This document shows positions 1 through 7,474 of a stretch of DNA of 23,110 nt, piece by piece. Source of the DNA: WTAW01 sp050115915 (lineage in GTDB: Bacteria > Acidobacteriota > Aminicenantia > Aminicenantales > Aminicenantaceae); the NCBI GenBank assembly GCA_050115915.1, contig JASFPP010000038.1, positions 1 through 23,110 on the forward strand. The letters are read 5' to 3'. Positions within the stretch are counted from its first letter, which is position 1; every line of letters starts with the position of its first letter. The position numbers were made by a program, and so were the translations under genes. The notes below the pieces were generated by a model. It saw nothing but the letters and a program-made list of their open reading frames with translations, was not told where the DNA came from and made no database searches.

Positions 1-530
1 GCTATTGGATGCTCAGCGGGGACCAAAAACTGGACAAAATCACAAAAGAGATGGTTCTTGCGTTCGGGATTAAGTATATCATCATCGATAAATCGCGGAC
101 CAAAGATAAATCCGATTCCAAATATCTGGGAAACACCGTTGTTCTTCACGGCAAACCGGCGATAACGACAGAATCAGGATACTTGGGTAAAACTGACGAG
201 GAGTCCATCGCACGGAATGTCAGAGGGATTCTCAGCGTTATGAGATATTTTGAGATGATCGAGGGGGAGCCAGAGCCCGTGTCCGATCCCGTTTGGATCG
301 ATAAATACGAGGTGGTCTATGCGGATATGGACGGGCTTTTTTACCCGAAAACGAAGATGGGCTATTACGTTGCGAAAGGGGAAATCGTCGGCACAATCAC
401 GGATTATTTGGGTAATGTCAAGCAAGAGCTCAAATCCCCCTTTACAGGAATTATCCTCTACATCATAGACACTCCTCCGGCCAACAAAGGAGAGCCCCTC
501 TTCGAAGTCGGAAGAATCCAAAAGGATTGA
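1..530 (+). CDS. AstE/AspA-family zinc deacylase, C-terminal part (partial)
   Basis: C-terminal portion of a succinylglutamate desuccinylase/aspartoacylase-type protein (M14-like fold), a zinc-dependent deacylase/amidohydrolase. The frame is open to the left edge (codons from base 3, reading YWMLSGDQ), so the ATG at 9 is probably internal. The TTESG motif (Glu codon 171-173) fits the catalytic glutamate of the family. The last ~70 residues, from VVYADMDGLFYP onward, resemble its C-terminal beta-rich domain (SPFTG, then GEPLFEVG). The zinc-ligand HxxE and distal His would lie upstream, outside the window. The substrate cannot be told. It ends 19 bp before the HAD gene and is probably cotranscribed with it. 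Family is fairly sure; specificity is open. Confidence 0.72.
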   Translation, partial: YWMLSGDQKLDKITKEMVLAFGIKYIIIDKSRTKDKSDSKYLGNTVVLHGKPAITTESGYLGKTDEESIARNVRGILSVMRYFEMIEGEPEPVSDPVWIDKYEVVYADMDGLFYPKTKMGYYVAKGEIVGTITDYLGNVKQELKSPFTGIILYIIDTPPANKGEPLFEVGRIQKD

Positions 531-549
531 AGACTCTCAAGGGAAAGTA

Positions 550-1134
550 TTGTTGAAAAAGATAAGAGGCGCCATCTTTGATATGGATGGTACGCTTGTG
601 GATGCTCCCTATGATTGGAAGAGTATCAAAGAGGAACTGAACACCCAGGGGAAACCTATCCTGACGCATATTCAGGGATTGTCAGAACCGGAAAAAACCC
701 AGAAATGGAAACAACTGGAACATTTTGAGAAAGAAGCGACAAAAAAAGCCGAGCTCAAAGAGGGGATTCCAGAGTTTTTGGCCTTTTTAAAGATGAAGGG
801 ATTAAAAGTGGCATTGGTTACAAACAATTCGAGAGAAAATGTCGAGTACCTTCTCCAGAAATTCAACCTGTCTTTCGATTGCGTCCTCTCCCGGGAAAGC
901 GGACTCTGGAAGCCGTCAGGGGCGCCATTCACTGCTGTCTTGACTGAATTGCATCTGAACAGAGAGGAGTGTTGTGTCATCGGTGATACTTTCTTCGACA
1001 TCGAGGCAGCCAGAGATGTTGGCATCGATAGGGTGTTCATCTTGAACAGAGATCGAGCGAAGTTTGCCGACACCTCAGCAGAGATCTTTGCAGACGTTGA
1101 AGAACTCAAGAACCGCATTCAGGCATTTCTCTAA
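550..1134 (+). CDS. HAD-superfamily phosphatase (phosphoglycolate phosphatase-like)
   Basis: A complete 194-residue HAD hydrolase, likely a cytoplasmic small-molecule phosphatase using an aspartyl-phosphate intermediate. All four motifs are visible: DMDGTLVD with nucleophile D11 and acid/base D13; T91 in VTNNS; K121 in WKPSG; and the metal acids D146/D150 in GDTFFD. An alpha-helical C1-type cap lies between motifs I and II (about residues 20-75). The start is TTG at 550 or the adjacent TTG at 553; a GGGAAAG stretch at 541-547 could serve as a weak ribosome binding site, and no ATG fits. It follows the deacylase closely and may share its transcript. Its substrate is not predictable from sequence. 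Confidence 0.85.
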   Translation: MLKKIRGAIFDMDGTLVDAPYDWKSIKEELNTQGKPILTHIQGLSEPEKTQKWKQLEHFEKEATKKAELKEGIPEFLAFLKMKGLKVALVTNNSRENVEYLLQKFNLSFDCVLSRESGLWKPSGAPFTAVLTELHLNREECCVIGDTFFDIEAARDVGIDRVFILNRDRAKFADTSAEIFADVEELKNRIQAFL

Positions 1135-1204
1135 CTGTTTATTTGTCTGAGTCCTTTGGTTTTACCTCGTATAAAGATCCCCACATCTAATGCCTCTAGG
1201 ATTT

Positions 1205-1238
1205 AAGCATTTATTGCATGAGATACATGCTGCTTTTT
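1205..1238 (+). terminator. Possible weak terminator after the HAD gene
   Basis: Outer arms AAGCA (1205-1209) and TGCTT (1231-1235) enclose inner arms GCATG (1216-1220) and CATGC (1226-1230), with a six-base bulge on the left, followed by a short T run. It lies in the 201-bp gap between the convergent HAD and ABC permease genes, where termination is expected. The stem is short and bulged, so this is tentative. Confidence 0.25.
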
Positions 1239-1335
1239 CAATGTTCCCCAGACGAGATTGTCTAACTCAAAAAGGGGGTGAACAGCACTGACTTTTTTCC
1301 ATCAGGAATGACTCTCTCCTTTTTGATATCTCAAC

Positions 1336-2466
1336 TTAATTTCTTCGGAGTTTGAAAAATTTAATGGCTAGAATGAGGAATACCACGGTGAAGAGAAAAA
1401 GCACACCGATGTGGGGCAGGACGGATGAAAACCCATGACCGAAGAAGATCAGCTTGTGAAGGGCGTCCATGGCCCATCCAGTAGGGAAGATCATGCCCAG
1501 ATTGCGGATTCCTCGAGGTACAAGCTCCAGAGGCCACCAACATCCTCCGAGCGACGCCATAATATTCGCCACGAGGATGTTGAGGATTATGATGATCTCT
1601 TCTTTTCTGATCAGACTTCCAAAGAGGATGCTCATCCCGGACATCGTTCCGCAGAAAAACAGCGCGACTAAGAAGATCGAAAGCAATGATGGACCTAGAT
1701 AGATTTTAAAAAGGATTTTCCCCACAGCGAGGAGGAGCACTGTCTGGAACAGACCGAGGATCACCCGGCTGATCCATTTCCCCCCTAAAATTGATGCAAA
1801 TGTCGCCGGGCTTAAAAAAAGTCTCTCTAACTGGCCGTGTCTGCGCTCCTGGAGGAGGATGATCCCGCCGTACATAAGTATATTGAAGATAATGAACATG
1901 ACCGTGATTGCGGGGATGGAGTGGTTGAAGCCGGCTGGGATGATCTGAAGGCTTCCCCCTGTTTCTGACCTAAGAGTGATAAGCCGTTCGAAATCTAGTT
2001 GGCTGTATTTCGTTTCGAGCTCACCTTCATCCTGGGGAGCAATGATAATGATCTTGGAGATGATTTGGATAATGGCTTTGAGAGTATTGGAATAAGCGGC
2101 CTGGGATGCCTCCCTGTTGCTCGATATCCCTTTTTCGAGAACCAGCTCCACCTGAGTTCCCCTTAAAATATCGCTTTGAAAATTCTGGGGAATGATGAGC
2201 GTCCTCACCCTTTTTTCTGTTTCATTTTCCAGTACGCTAATTGCATATTTTTCGCTCTCTAGCTCGCTCACTAATTCTTGGGAGAGAAAGCTCTGATCAT
2301 GGTCCAGAACATTCAGTGTGACCTTCCGGTCTTGCTCCTCTGATTCGGAAAAGGCCGTGCCAAAAATAAAAGCGAAAAGGAGGGGAAAAACGAGAAGCCA
2401 GAAAAAAAACATCCTGTCCTCAAAAGTTTGCTTCAGGTCGTTGAGAGCGATGGTCCAGAGCGTCAC
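1336..2466 (-). CDS. ABC-2 type exporter permease (distal)
   Basis: 376-residue inner-membrane permease of the ABC-2 family (YhhJ/YbhR-like). Layout: cytoplasmic N-terminus, TM1 at about 19-38, a ~150-residue extracytoplasmic domain, then a C-terminal bundle of hydrophobic helices beginning near ITVMFIIFNILMYGG. The family-typical cytoplasmic loop follows (ERRHGQLERLFLSPAT), and later GGCWWPLELVP before the last helices. It starts with GTG, whose bases overlap the upstream permease stop as GTGA; AAAGGA sits 8 bases before it, which supports translational coupling. It is the last gene of the ATPase-permease-permease operon and probably pairs with the other permease as a heterodimer. The substrate (drug, lipid or peptide) is unknown. 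Confidence 0.85.
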   Translation of the reverse strand: MTLWTIALNDLKQTFEDRMFFFWLLVFPLLFAFIFGTAFSESEEQDRKVTLNVLDHDQSFLSQELVSELESEKYAISVLENETEKRVRTLIIPQNFQSDILRGTQVELVLEKGISSNREASQAAYSNTLKAIIQIISKIIIIAPQDEGELETKYSQLDFERLITLRSETGGSLQIIPAGFNHSIPAITVMFIIFNILMYGGIILLQERRHGQLERLFLSPATFASILGGKWISRVILGLFQTVLLLAVGKILFKIYLGPSLLSIFLVALFFCGTMSGMSILFGSLIRKEEIIIILNILVANIMASLGGCWWPLELVPRGIRNLGMIFPTGWAMDALHKLIFFGHGFSSVLPHIGVLFLFTVVFLILAIKFFKLRRN

Positions 2467-3713
2467 CGGATGATTCCTTTTTTGAGATTGTTGTTCAAGA
2501 AGAAAGATCCAACGATAGAAAATACAACACCGGTAAAGACCATAAATATCAGAATGGGAAAGATCGCAGCAATGGATTCGCCCCGCATAAGCTTTTTGAA
2601 TGAGGTGATCCCCCAGTAATTCAGCGTCAGCTTGGAAAAGCTGGCGACGATAGGCGGGAAGTTTTCCACAGGGATCATGCTTCCACCGAGCATGGACATC
2701 AGAAGGATCACTGTTGTGAGAAGCGCTCCGGCCTGCCTTTCTGTGCGGACAAAAGCATAGAGGAAAGCGATGAAACCGGCGATCAGGATGTTGAGACTGA
2801 GGACCAGAAGCGCAATCGCGAGAGGATCGCCCCAGTCGATAGAGAAGAGTACTTGCCCTAAGAGAATCAACAACGCTGTGCAGATGATGCCGATCAGAGC
2901 GGAGGTGAAAATTTTACTCCATATGTATTCCGTCATGCTCGCTGGAGAAATACGTATTCTCGTGAGGGTTCCTGTCTCTTTCTCCCTGAGGCTGTCTTCG
3001 AAGACCGTATTGCAGATAAAAAGTAGAAACATTAAAGCGATGGCGGGAAGGATATGAGCGGAGATGCTCAAGTCGCTCACTTCCTCTTTTTCTTCGGAGA
3101 TGGTTTGTTGCTTCAGAGAAATGACAGGAGGAAAAACATATTTAGTCACTCCCTCGATGCGGTTCTTGAGTTTTATCGAAATGGTCGAGATCGCTTCGTC
3201 CGGAAATTCATCCAGGTCTGCAAACGTGCGTATCGTGTTCAGCTCGTCTGCGAAAATATGTCTCAAAGATGACAGTATAAGCGTTAATGTATCGAGTATT
3301 TCCTCTGCGATTTGCGGGAGAAACTGTTCTGCAGGATTTTTAACGAGCAGAATCTCTGTTTTTTTGCCGTCCCATATGTTCTCTCCAAAGCCTTTTGGGA
3401 TAACGAGTAGTGCCGACGCTTTCCCTTTATCGAGAAGACTGTAACCCTCGTCCTCTTCCACCTCCTCTAGCTCGATGAGCTCGTTGAGATCACCCTGCGT
3501 TAAGGACCTGAGAATAAATCCGGAGATGAGGCTATTATCCTTGTCTACAGCCAGGATTTTTACCCGAGGAAGCGCCTCTTCTCCATCGGAACCGAATACG
3601 AACCCGAAGATGAGAGTGAACACAAAAGGAATACAGAGGAAACCCAAGATGACAACCGGATTTTTCCACTTGCGCATAAAGTCTTTCCAGACAAGATGAA
3701 GGAGATTTTTCAC
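2463..3713 (-). CDS. ABC-2 type exporter permease (proximal)
   Basis: 416-residue ABC-2 permease. TM1 is at about 18-40 (a hydrophobic stretch ending FGFVFGS). A long hydrophilic extracytoplasmic segment of ~170 residues follows, then a C-terminal membrane domain of about five helices starting near HILPAIALMFLLF. The intracellular loop REKETGTLTRIRISPAS is the hallmark coupling region of the family, and LGGSMIPVENFPP matches the conserved re-entrant segment before the final helices. The GTG start overlaps the ATPase stop as GTGA, with AAGGA upstream. It is paralogous to the next gene but clearly diverged, which implies a heterodimeric channel. Confidence 0.86.
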   Translation of the reverse strand: MKNLLHLVWKDFMRKWKNPVVILGFLCIPFVFTLIFGFVFGSDGEEALPRVKILAVDKDNSLISGFILRSLTQGDLNELIELEEVEEDEGYSLLDKGKASALLVIPKGFGENIWDGKKTEILLVKNPAEQFLPQIAEEILDTLTLILSSLRHIFADELNTIRTFADLDEFPDEAISTISIKLKNRIEGVTKYVFPPVISLKQQTISEEKEEVSDLSISAHILPAIALMFLLFICNTVFEDSLREKETGTLTRIRISPASMTEYIWSKIFTSALIGIICTALLILLGQVLFSIDWGDPLAIALLVLSLNILIAGFIAFLYAFVRTERQAGALLTTVILLMSMLGGSMIPVENFPPIVASFSKLTLNYWGITSFKKLMRGESIAAIFPILIFMVFTGVVFSIVGSFFLNNNLKKGIIR

Positions 3714-4636
3714 TCGCGCAATTCCTTTCCCGTTAGCTTGAGGAAAACGCTTTCCAGGTTCGGTTGTTTGATGGATACATCATCGATCGTGATTTCTTGT
3801 TTGAAAAACGCCTCGAGAATGATTGATATGTTCTTCGATGCTTCCAGCGAGAGCACGAGCTTTCCCTCTTCGATAGACAATACAGCCGCCTGTTCGAACT
3901 TTGATATGATCGACCGGGCCTGGTCGGCACTGAATTTACCCGTGATGATGACGATGTCTTTCTCACCAACGATTTGTATAAGCTCGTTGAAAGTCCCAAG
4001 AGCCAGAATTTTCCCCAGGTCCATGATCGCTATACGATCGCAGAGGTCTTCGGCTTCTTGGAGATTGTGCGTTGTGTAGAGAATGGTCGTCCCTTTTGCC
4101 GAGGCCTCTTTAATGATCTCGTAAATGTTCAGCTTGGTCTGGACATCGATTCCTATTGTGGGTTCATCCAACAGCAGGAGTTTCGGCTGGTGGATCAGGC
4201 CGATGATAAGGTTTATCCTCCGCTTCATTCCTCCTGAATATTTTTTCAGAGCCTCGTTCTCTCTCCCCAAGAGTCCTGTTTTTTTCAGATAATAATGCAC
4301 TCTTTCATCCAGATCTTTTTTTCTGACTCCTTGGAGCTTGCCCCAGAAAAGAAGGTTTTCTTTGGCCGTCAGTTCTTCATAAAAGGCCATATCTTGGGGG
4401 ACTACACCCATCAATCTTTTGATTTTTCTCAAGTCGCTATCACAATCGAGCGAGTCTATGAGGATCTTTCCACTGTCGGGTTTGAGCAGTCCCGCAATCA
4501 TTGAGATGGTTGTTGTTTTTCCCGCACCATTGGGACCGAGAAATCCCAATATTTCCCCTTCTTTAGCTTCGAGGGAAATATCGTCAACGGCCTTGATCGT
4601 GTCAAATGATTTCGACAGGTGTTCTATTTGCAGCAT
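3710..4636 (-). CDS. ABC exporter ATP-binding protein
   Basis: ATPase of an ABC-2 export system, about 308 residues. With the start at 4636: Walker A GPNGAGKTT (34-42), signature YSGGMKRR, Walker B LLLLDEPTIGID and H-loop TTHNLQEAEDL. A ~80-residue C-terminal extension of the type common in drug and lipid exporters ends the protein. The in-frame ATG at 4651 would add five residues, but GGGGAG lies about 8 bases before the ATG at 4636, while the 4651 ATG abuts AGAGG with almost no spacing, so 4636 is preferred. It is first in the operon and its stop overlaps the GTG of the first permease. The 5' leader contains the left end of repeat copy 1. Confidence 0.92.
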   Translation of the reverse strand: MLQIEHLSKSFDTIKAVDDISLEAKEGEILGFLGPNGAGKTTTISMIAGLLKPDSGKILIDSLDCDSDLRKIKRLMGVVPQDMAFYEELTAKENLLFWGKLQGVRKKDLDERVHYYLKKTGLLGRENEALKKYSGGMKRRINLIIGLIHQPKLLLLDEPTIGIDVQTKLNIYEIIKEASAKGTTILYTTHNLQEAEDLCDRIAIMDLGKILALGTFNELIQIVGEKDIVIITGKFSADQARSIISKFEQAAVLSIEEGKLVLSLEASKNISIILEAFFKQEITIDDVSIKQPNLESVFLKLTGKELRE

Positions 4637-4658
4637 TGCTTTTCTCCCCATCCTCTGA

Positions 4659-4862
4659 ATTATTCATAAAAGCTGCCGCCAAATTCATATTCAAAAATCA
4701 TTTACTTTTTTATTGGCAGCATCTTTTACCTTACAGGCGAGCTGATTTTACCGCATCTGCTTCGTTACGGCCCGGGTTAGGTTGGATCGGTTCGAAGTGG
4801 ACGGGGCCACACCGTCGCCCTTGCTGCGGCCGACCCAACCTACGTATCGACTCGTAAATAAT
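4659..4862 (+). repeat. Intergenic structured repeat, copy 1 (~204 bp)
   Basis: First of three full copies. The left end ATTATTCATAAAAG (4659-4672) and right end CTCGTAAATAAT form imperfect inverted termini; the left terminus is part of the palindrome TGAATTATTCA (4656-4666). Internal stem 1 pairs 4668-4682 (AAAAGCTGCCGCCAA) with 4713-4727 (TTGGCAGCATCTTTT). Stem 2 pairs TAGGTTGGATCGG (4778-4790) with CCGACCCAACCTA (4830-4842), one mismatch. It fills most of the gap between the divergent ABC operon and the aminotransferase, starting 22 bp before the ABC ATPase start codon. No ORF is convincing in it. A non-autonomous element is possible; no transposase is seen. Confidence 0.8.
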
Positions 4863-4864
4863 CA

Positions 4865-4883
4865 GACTTGTCGTGAACAAGTC
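4865..4883. other. Perfect 7-bp inverted repeat (possible operator)
   Basis: GACTTGT, five bases, ACAAGTC. It starts two bases after the end of repeat copy 1 and about 100 bp before the aminotransferase start. It could be a regulator site or a small hairpin. No T run follows, so it is not an intrinsic terminator. Confidence 0.4.
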
Positions 4884-4985
4884 AAGTGAATAAAGTAACA
4901 TATTTCATAATTAAGTTCGAGGGTTGATTTATAAGGGGGAATAGTGAAAAATATACAGTCATTGCCAACCTAAGGATGTAAAGAT

Positions 4986-6140
4986 ATGCACAAAGAAAAA
5001 TTGCTCTTGATACCCGGGCCGTCGCCTGTTCATCCCCGGATACTCAACGCCTTGTCTCTCCCTACCGTTTCCCATGTGAGTCCGATTCTGGTCGAAGAGC
5101 TTAAAGAGGCATTGGAAAATTTGAAAAAGATCGTCTTCTGCCGGGATGGAGATCCATTTATCATAGCTGGGGCAGGTACACTCGCTATGGAGATGGCTTT
5201 ACTCAACACGATCCGTAAGGGGGAAAAGATCCTTGTCCTCTCCCAGGGTTATTTCGGAAAGCGAATGAAAGATATCGCCAGAAGTTTCGATCTGGATTGT
5301 GACATCATCCAGAGTCCTTGGGGAAGGGCTGTCCTTCCCGATGAGCTAGCGGAAAAAATAGCCGATGAACGGTATGCCGCTGTCGTATCTACCCATGTGG
5401 ATACTGCGACGGGCGCTTGTGCTCCAGTCAAAGATTATGCGGAGATCCTTGCGGATTTTGACAGTCTTTATATCATCGATGGGGTTTGTGCCACTGGCGG
5501 CATAGAGGAGAGAATGGACGATTGGGGAGTCGATGTCATTCTCACGGCCGCCCAGAAATGTTTCGGGGTGCCCCCTGGCCTGGCTGTGCTCATTCTCTCA
5601 CGAAAGGCGATGGAAAAAAGGAAGGGAATGGAAACGATCCCGGCCTACTATGCAGACTTGATGCGGTGGTTGCCCATCATGAAAAATCCCACGAAGTATT
5701 TTTCGACACCCTGTGTCAATGAGATCAGAGCTTTTGCCGAGGGCACAAAGATCATTCTTGAGGAGGGCATGCAAGAGCGATTCCTCCGCCACAAGACAGT
5801 GGCTAAGGCCATCCGAACTGCACTGACACAGTTGGGGTTTTCTTATTTTACGGATGATGCCTTTCTCGCGGATACGCTGACTGTCTGTTACTATCCAGAA
5901 GGAATCGAGGATCAAGCCTTCCGGACCACATATGCATCGAATGGAGTTATAGTCGCAGGAGGGTTGGGAGAAGCTCGGGGCAAAGTGTTTCGGATGGGGC
6001 ACATGGGTAATCTTTCCGTTTCTCAAGTTCAATTTGCGATAGCAGCCCTGGAAAGCACTCTGTCCGCTTTAGGTTATAGTTTTGATAATCAATCGGGCAT
6101 AAAAGCCGCGAATGAGATTCTGGAGTCCTCATCGGATTGA
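4986..6140 (+). CDS. Class V PLP-dependent aminotransferase (alanine/serine-glyoxylate type)
   Basis: 384-residue fold-type I aminotransferase of class V, of the serine-pyruvate / alanine-glyoxylate aminotransferase group. The N-terminus LLLIPGPSPVHP is characteristic. AGAGTLAMEM (61-70) binds the cofactor phosphate, D165 in IIDGVCATG should contact the pyridine nitrogen, and K191 in AAQKCFGVPPGL is the Schiff-base lysine. FRMGHMG near the C-terminus carries the arginine that usually binds the substrate carboxylate. AAGGA lies about 9 bases before the ATG. The DUF362 gene follows 10 bp downstream, so the two are probably one operon. Amino donor and acceptor are not determined. Confidence 0.88.
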   Translation: MHKEKLLLIPGPSPVHPRILNALSLPTVSHVSPILVEELKEALENLKKIVFCRDGDPFIIAGAGTLAMEMALLNTIRKGEKILVLSQGYFGKRMKDIARSFDLDCDIIQSPWGRAVLPDELAEKIADERYAAVVSTHVDTATGACAPVKDYAEILADFDSLYIIDGVCATGGIEERMDDWGVDVILTAAQKCFGVPPGLAVLILSRKAMEKRKGMETIPAYYADLMRWLPIMKNPTKYFSTPCVNEIRAFAEGTKIILEEGMQERFLRHKTVAKAIRTALTQLGFSYFTDDAFLADTLTVCYYPEGIEDQAFRTTYASNGVIVAGGLGEARGKVFRMGHMGNLSVSQVQFAIAALESTLSALGYSFDNQSGIKAANEILESSSD

Positions 6141-6150
6141 GATCAGGAAA

Positions 6151-7221
6151 ATGCCGAGCACAGTCTTTTTCATTCCCGCATCCAGAGAAGAATCCGATGA
6201 ATCGATCGCGGAAAAAACCGTAAAAGTCTTCCAGCATATCGGTCTGGACAAACAGATCGAAAGAGAACACTTCGTTGGTCTTAAGATGCATTTTGGCGAG
6301 AAAGGAAACACGGGATTTATCAAGCCCCCCTGGTTGGTACAGCTAATAAAAAAGATAAAGAAAAAAACATCCCGTGTATATATCACGGATACAAATGCCC
6401 TGTATGTTGGTAACCGGTCGAATGCTACCGCTCATCTGAAGCTGGCGGCTGATCACGGGTTCACGATCGAGACCCTGGGGATTCCCGTCATCATCGCAGA
6501 CGGCCTGATCGGCCGTGATGATGATGAGGTCGAAGTCGATTTTCCTCGGGTCAAAACAGCCAAAGTTGCCAGTGCTTTCTTGAATACGGATTTCCTCGTG
6601 TGTTTGAGTCATTTCACAGGGCATATTCAGGCCGGTTTTGGAGCAGCCCTTAAGAACCTGGGAATGGGATGTGCCTCAAGATCGGGAAAGCTCGAGCAAC
6701 ACTCGGATGTGCAGCCCTGGATCAATCAAAAAGCCTGCTTGAAGTGTCTGACGTGTATTGATTATTGTCCGGCTAATGCTATCGAAGAGGGAGAGGAGAG
6801 TGTTCGGATCGCACCTGAGAAATGTATCGGGTGTGGGGAGTGCCTCGTCGTTTGCAGCGTTGGGGCTGTTAAGATGCGGTGGGACGATGATTCCATCCGT
6901 GTTCAGGAGAAGATGGCCGAGTATGCGTGCAGCCTTTCGAAAGTACTCAACGGCAACATCGCCTGCTTGAATTTTGTGGTCGGAGTGACGAAGAACTGCG
7001 ATTGTATGGCGAAGGATGAACCTGCGATTGTTGATGATATAGGGATCCTGGGTTCTTTAGATCCTGTGGCTGTTGACAGTGCCTCTGTCAACCTCGTGAA
7101 TGAGCGGAGCCGCAGGGATCTGCTGAAAGATGTTCACAATGCCGATTGGACCGTTCAGCTCAAACACGCCCAACAGATCGGACTCGGTCGTATGGATTAT
7201 GACTTGATCGAGATTGAGTAA
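6151..7221 (+). CDS. DUF362 protein with two [4Fe-4S] ferredoxin motifs
   Basis: About 356 residues. Residues 1-190 and the C-terminal ~110 match the DUF362 architecture (MHFGEKGNTGFIKP near 46-59; LSHFTGHIQAGFGAALKNLGMGCA near 152-174; GSLDPVAVDSASVNLV near the end). A bacterial-ferredoxin segment is inserted with cysteines C196/C199/C202/C206 and C225/C228/C231/C235, both CxxCxxCxxxC, enough for two [4Fe-4S] clusters. The frame extends up to 6112 inside the aminotransferase, but the ATG at 6151 has TCAGGA just before it and avoids overlap, so it is chosen. No signal peptide; probably cytoplasmic electron transfer. The physiological reaction is unknown. Confidence 0.85.
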   Translation: MPSTVFFIPASREESDESIAEKTVKVFQHIGLDKQIEREHFVGLKMHFGEKGNTGFIKPPWLVQLIKKIKKKTSRVYITDTNALYVGNRSNATAHLKLAADHGFTIETLGIPVIIADGLIGRDDDEVEVDFPRVKTAKVASAFLNTDFLVCLSHFTGHIQAGFGAALKNLGMGCASRSGKLEQHSDVQPWINQKACLKCLTCIDYCPANAIEEGEESVRIAPEKCIGCGECLVVCSVGAVKMRWDDDSIRVQEKMAEYACSLSKVLNGNIACLNFVVGVTKNCDCMAKDEPAIVDDIGILGSLDPVAVDSASVNLVNERSRRDLLKDVHNADWTVQLKHAQQIGLGRMDYDLIEIE

Positions 7222-7230
7222 AGCTCAATC
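7212..7230 (+). other. 7-bp perfect hairpin across the DUF362 stop codon
   Basis: GATTGAG (7212-7218), loop TAAAG, CTCAATC (7224-7230). The TAA stop (7219-7221) lies in the loop. No T run follows. It may protect the 3' end of the mRNA or help termination together with the larger inverted repeat just downstream. Confidence 0.4.
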
Positions 7231-7248
7231 CGTCGCTGGCAGGTAGCA

Positions 7249-7316
7249 CCTCCAAAACCGTGTTTTCGAAATCACCAATTGGAACTTTCGAAACGTCATC
7301 CGTCACGGTTTGGAGG
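7249..7316 (+). other. Long inverted repeat with nested TTTCGAAA palindromes
   Basis: CCTCCAAAACCGTG (7249-7262) pairs with CACGGTTTGGAGG (7304-7316), with one bulged A. Inside, TTTCGAAA occurs at 7264-7271 and again at 7286-7293, so the two can pair with each other or fold alone. It lies between the DUF362 stop and the tRNA-Pro promoter. It is not followed by a T run. It does not match the 205-215 bp repeat family seen elsewhere in the window. Confidence 0.5.
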
Positions 7317-7340
7317 AGGTTTCCTTCGGCGTGCTTTGTC

Positions 7341-7368
7341 TTTACTCATTTGTAGATTCTGCTATAAT
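7341..7368 (+). promoter_or_regulatory. Sigma-70-type promoter of tRNA-Pro
   Basis: TTTACT (-35, 7341-7346), 16-bp spacer, TATAAT (-10, 7363-7368) preceded by TGC (extended -10). Start of transcription is expected near 7375, about 7 bases before the mature tRNA. Confidence 0.7.
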
Positions 7369-7381
7369 GATCCCACATTAT

Positions 7382-7456
7382 CGGGGCGTAGCGCAGTCCG
7401 GGTAGCGCACAGCGTTCGGGACGCTGGGGTCGTGGGTTCAAATCCCACCGCCCCGA
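7382..7456 (+). tRNA. tRNA-Pro (anticodon CGG)
   Basis: Cloverleaf by eye: acceptor CGGGGCG (7382-7388) with CGCCCCG (7449-7455); D stem GCGC/GCGC; anticodon stem CAGCG/CGCTG with loop TTCGGGA (7415-7421), anticodon CGG at 7417-7419; T arm GTGGG-TTCAAAT-CCCAC. The discriminator is A (7456). CCA is not encoded (TTTT follows). C1 with G72 and the anticodon fit tRNA-Pro reading CCG. It is convergent with the TGS GTPase, 18 bp apart. Confidence 0.96.
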
Positions 7457-7474
7457 TTTTGTCACGCTATGCCA

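Noticed and set aside
4636..4651. Upstream ATG at 4651 as the ABC ATPase start
   Set aside because: Its AGAGG abuts the ATG with no room, whereas the ATG at 4636 has GGGGAG at good spacing and begins the conserved ABC sequence.
4606..4857. 83-codon plus-strand open frame inside repeat copy 1
   Set aside because: It starts inside the ABC ATPase on the opposite strand, and its composition follows the repeat stems. Copies 2 and 3 do not preserve the frame.
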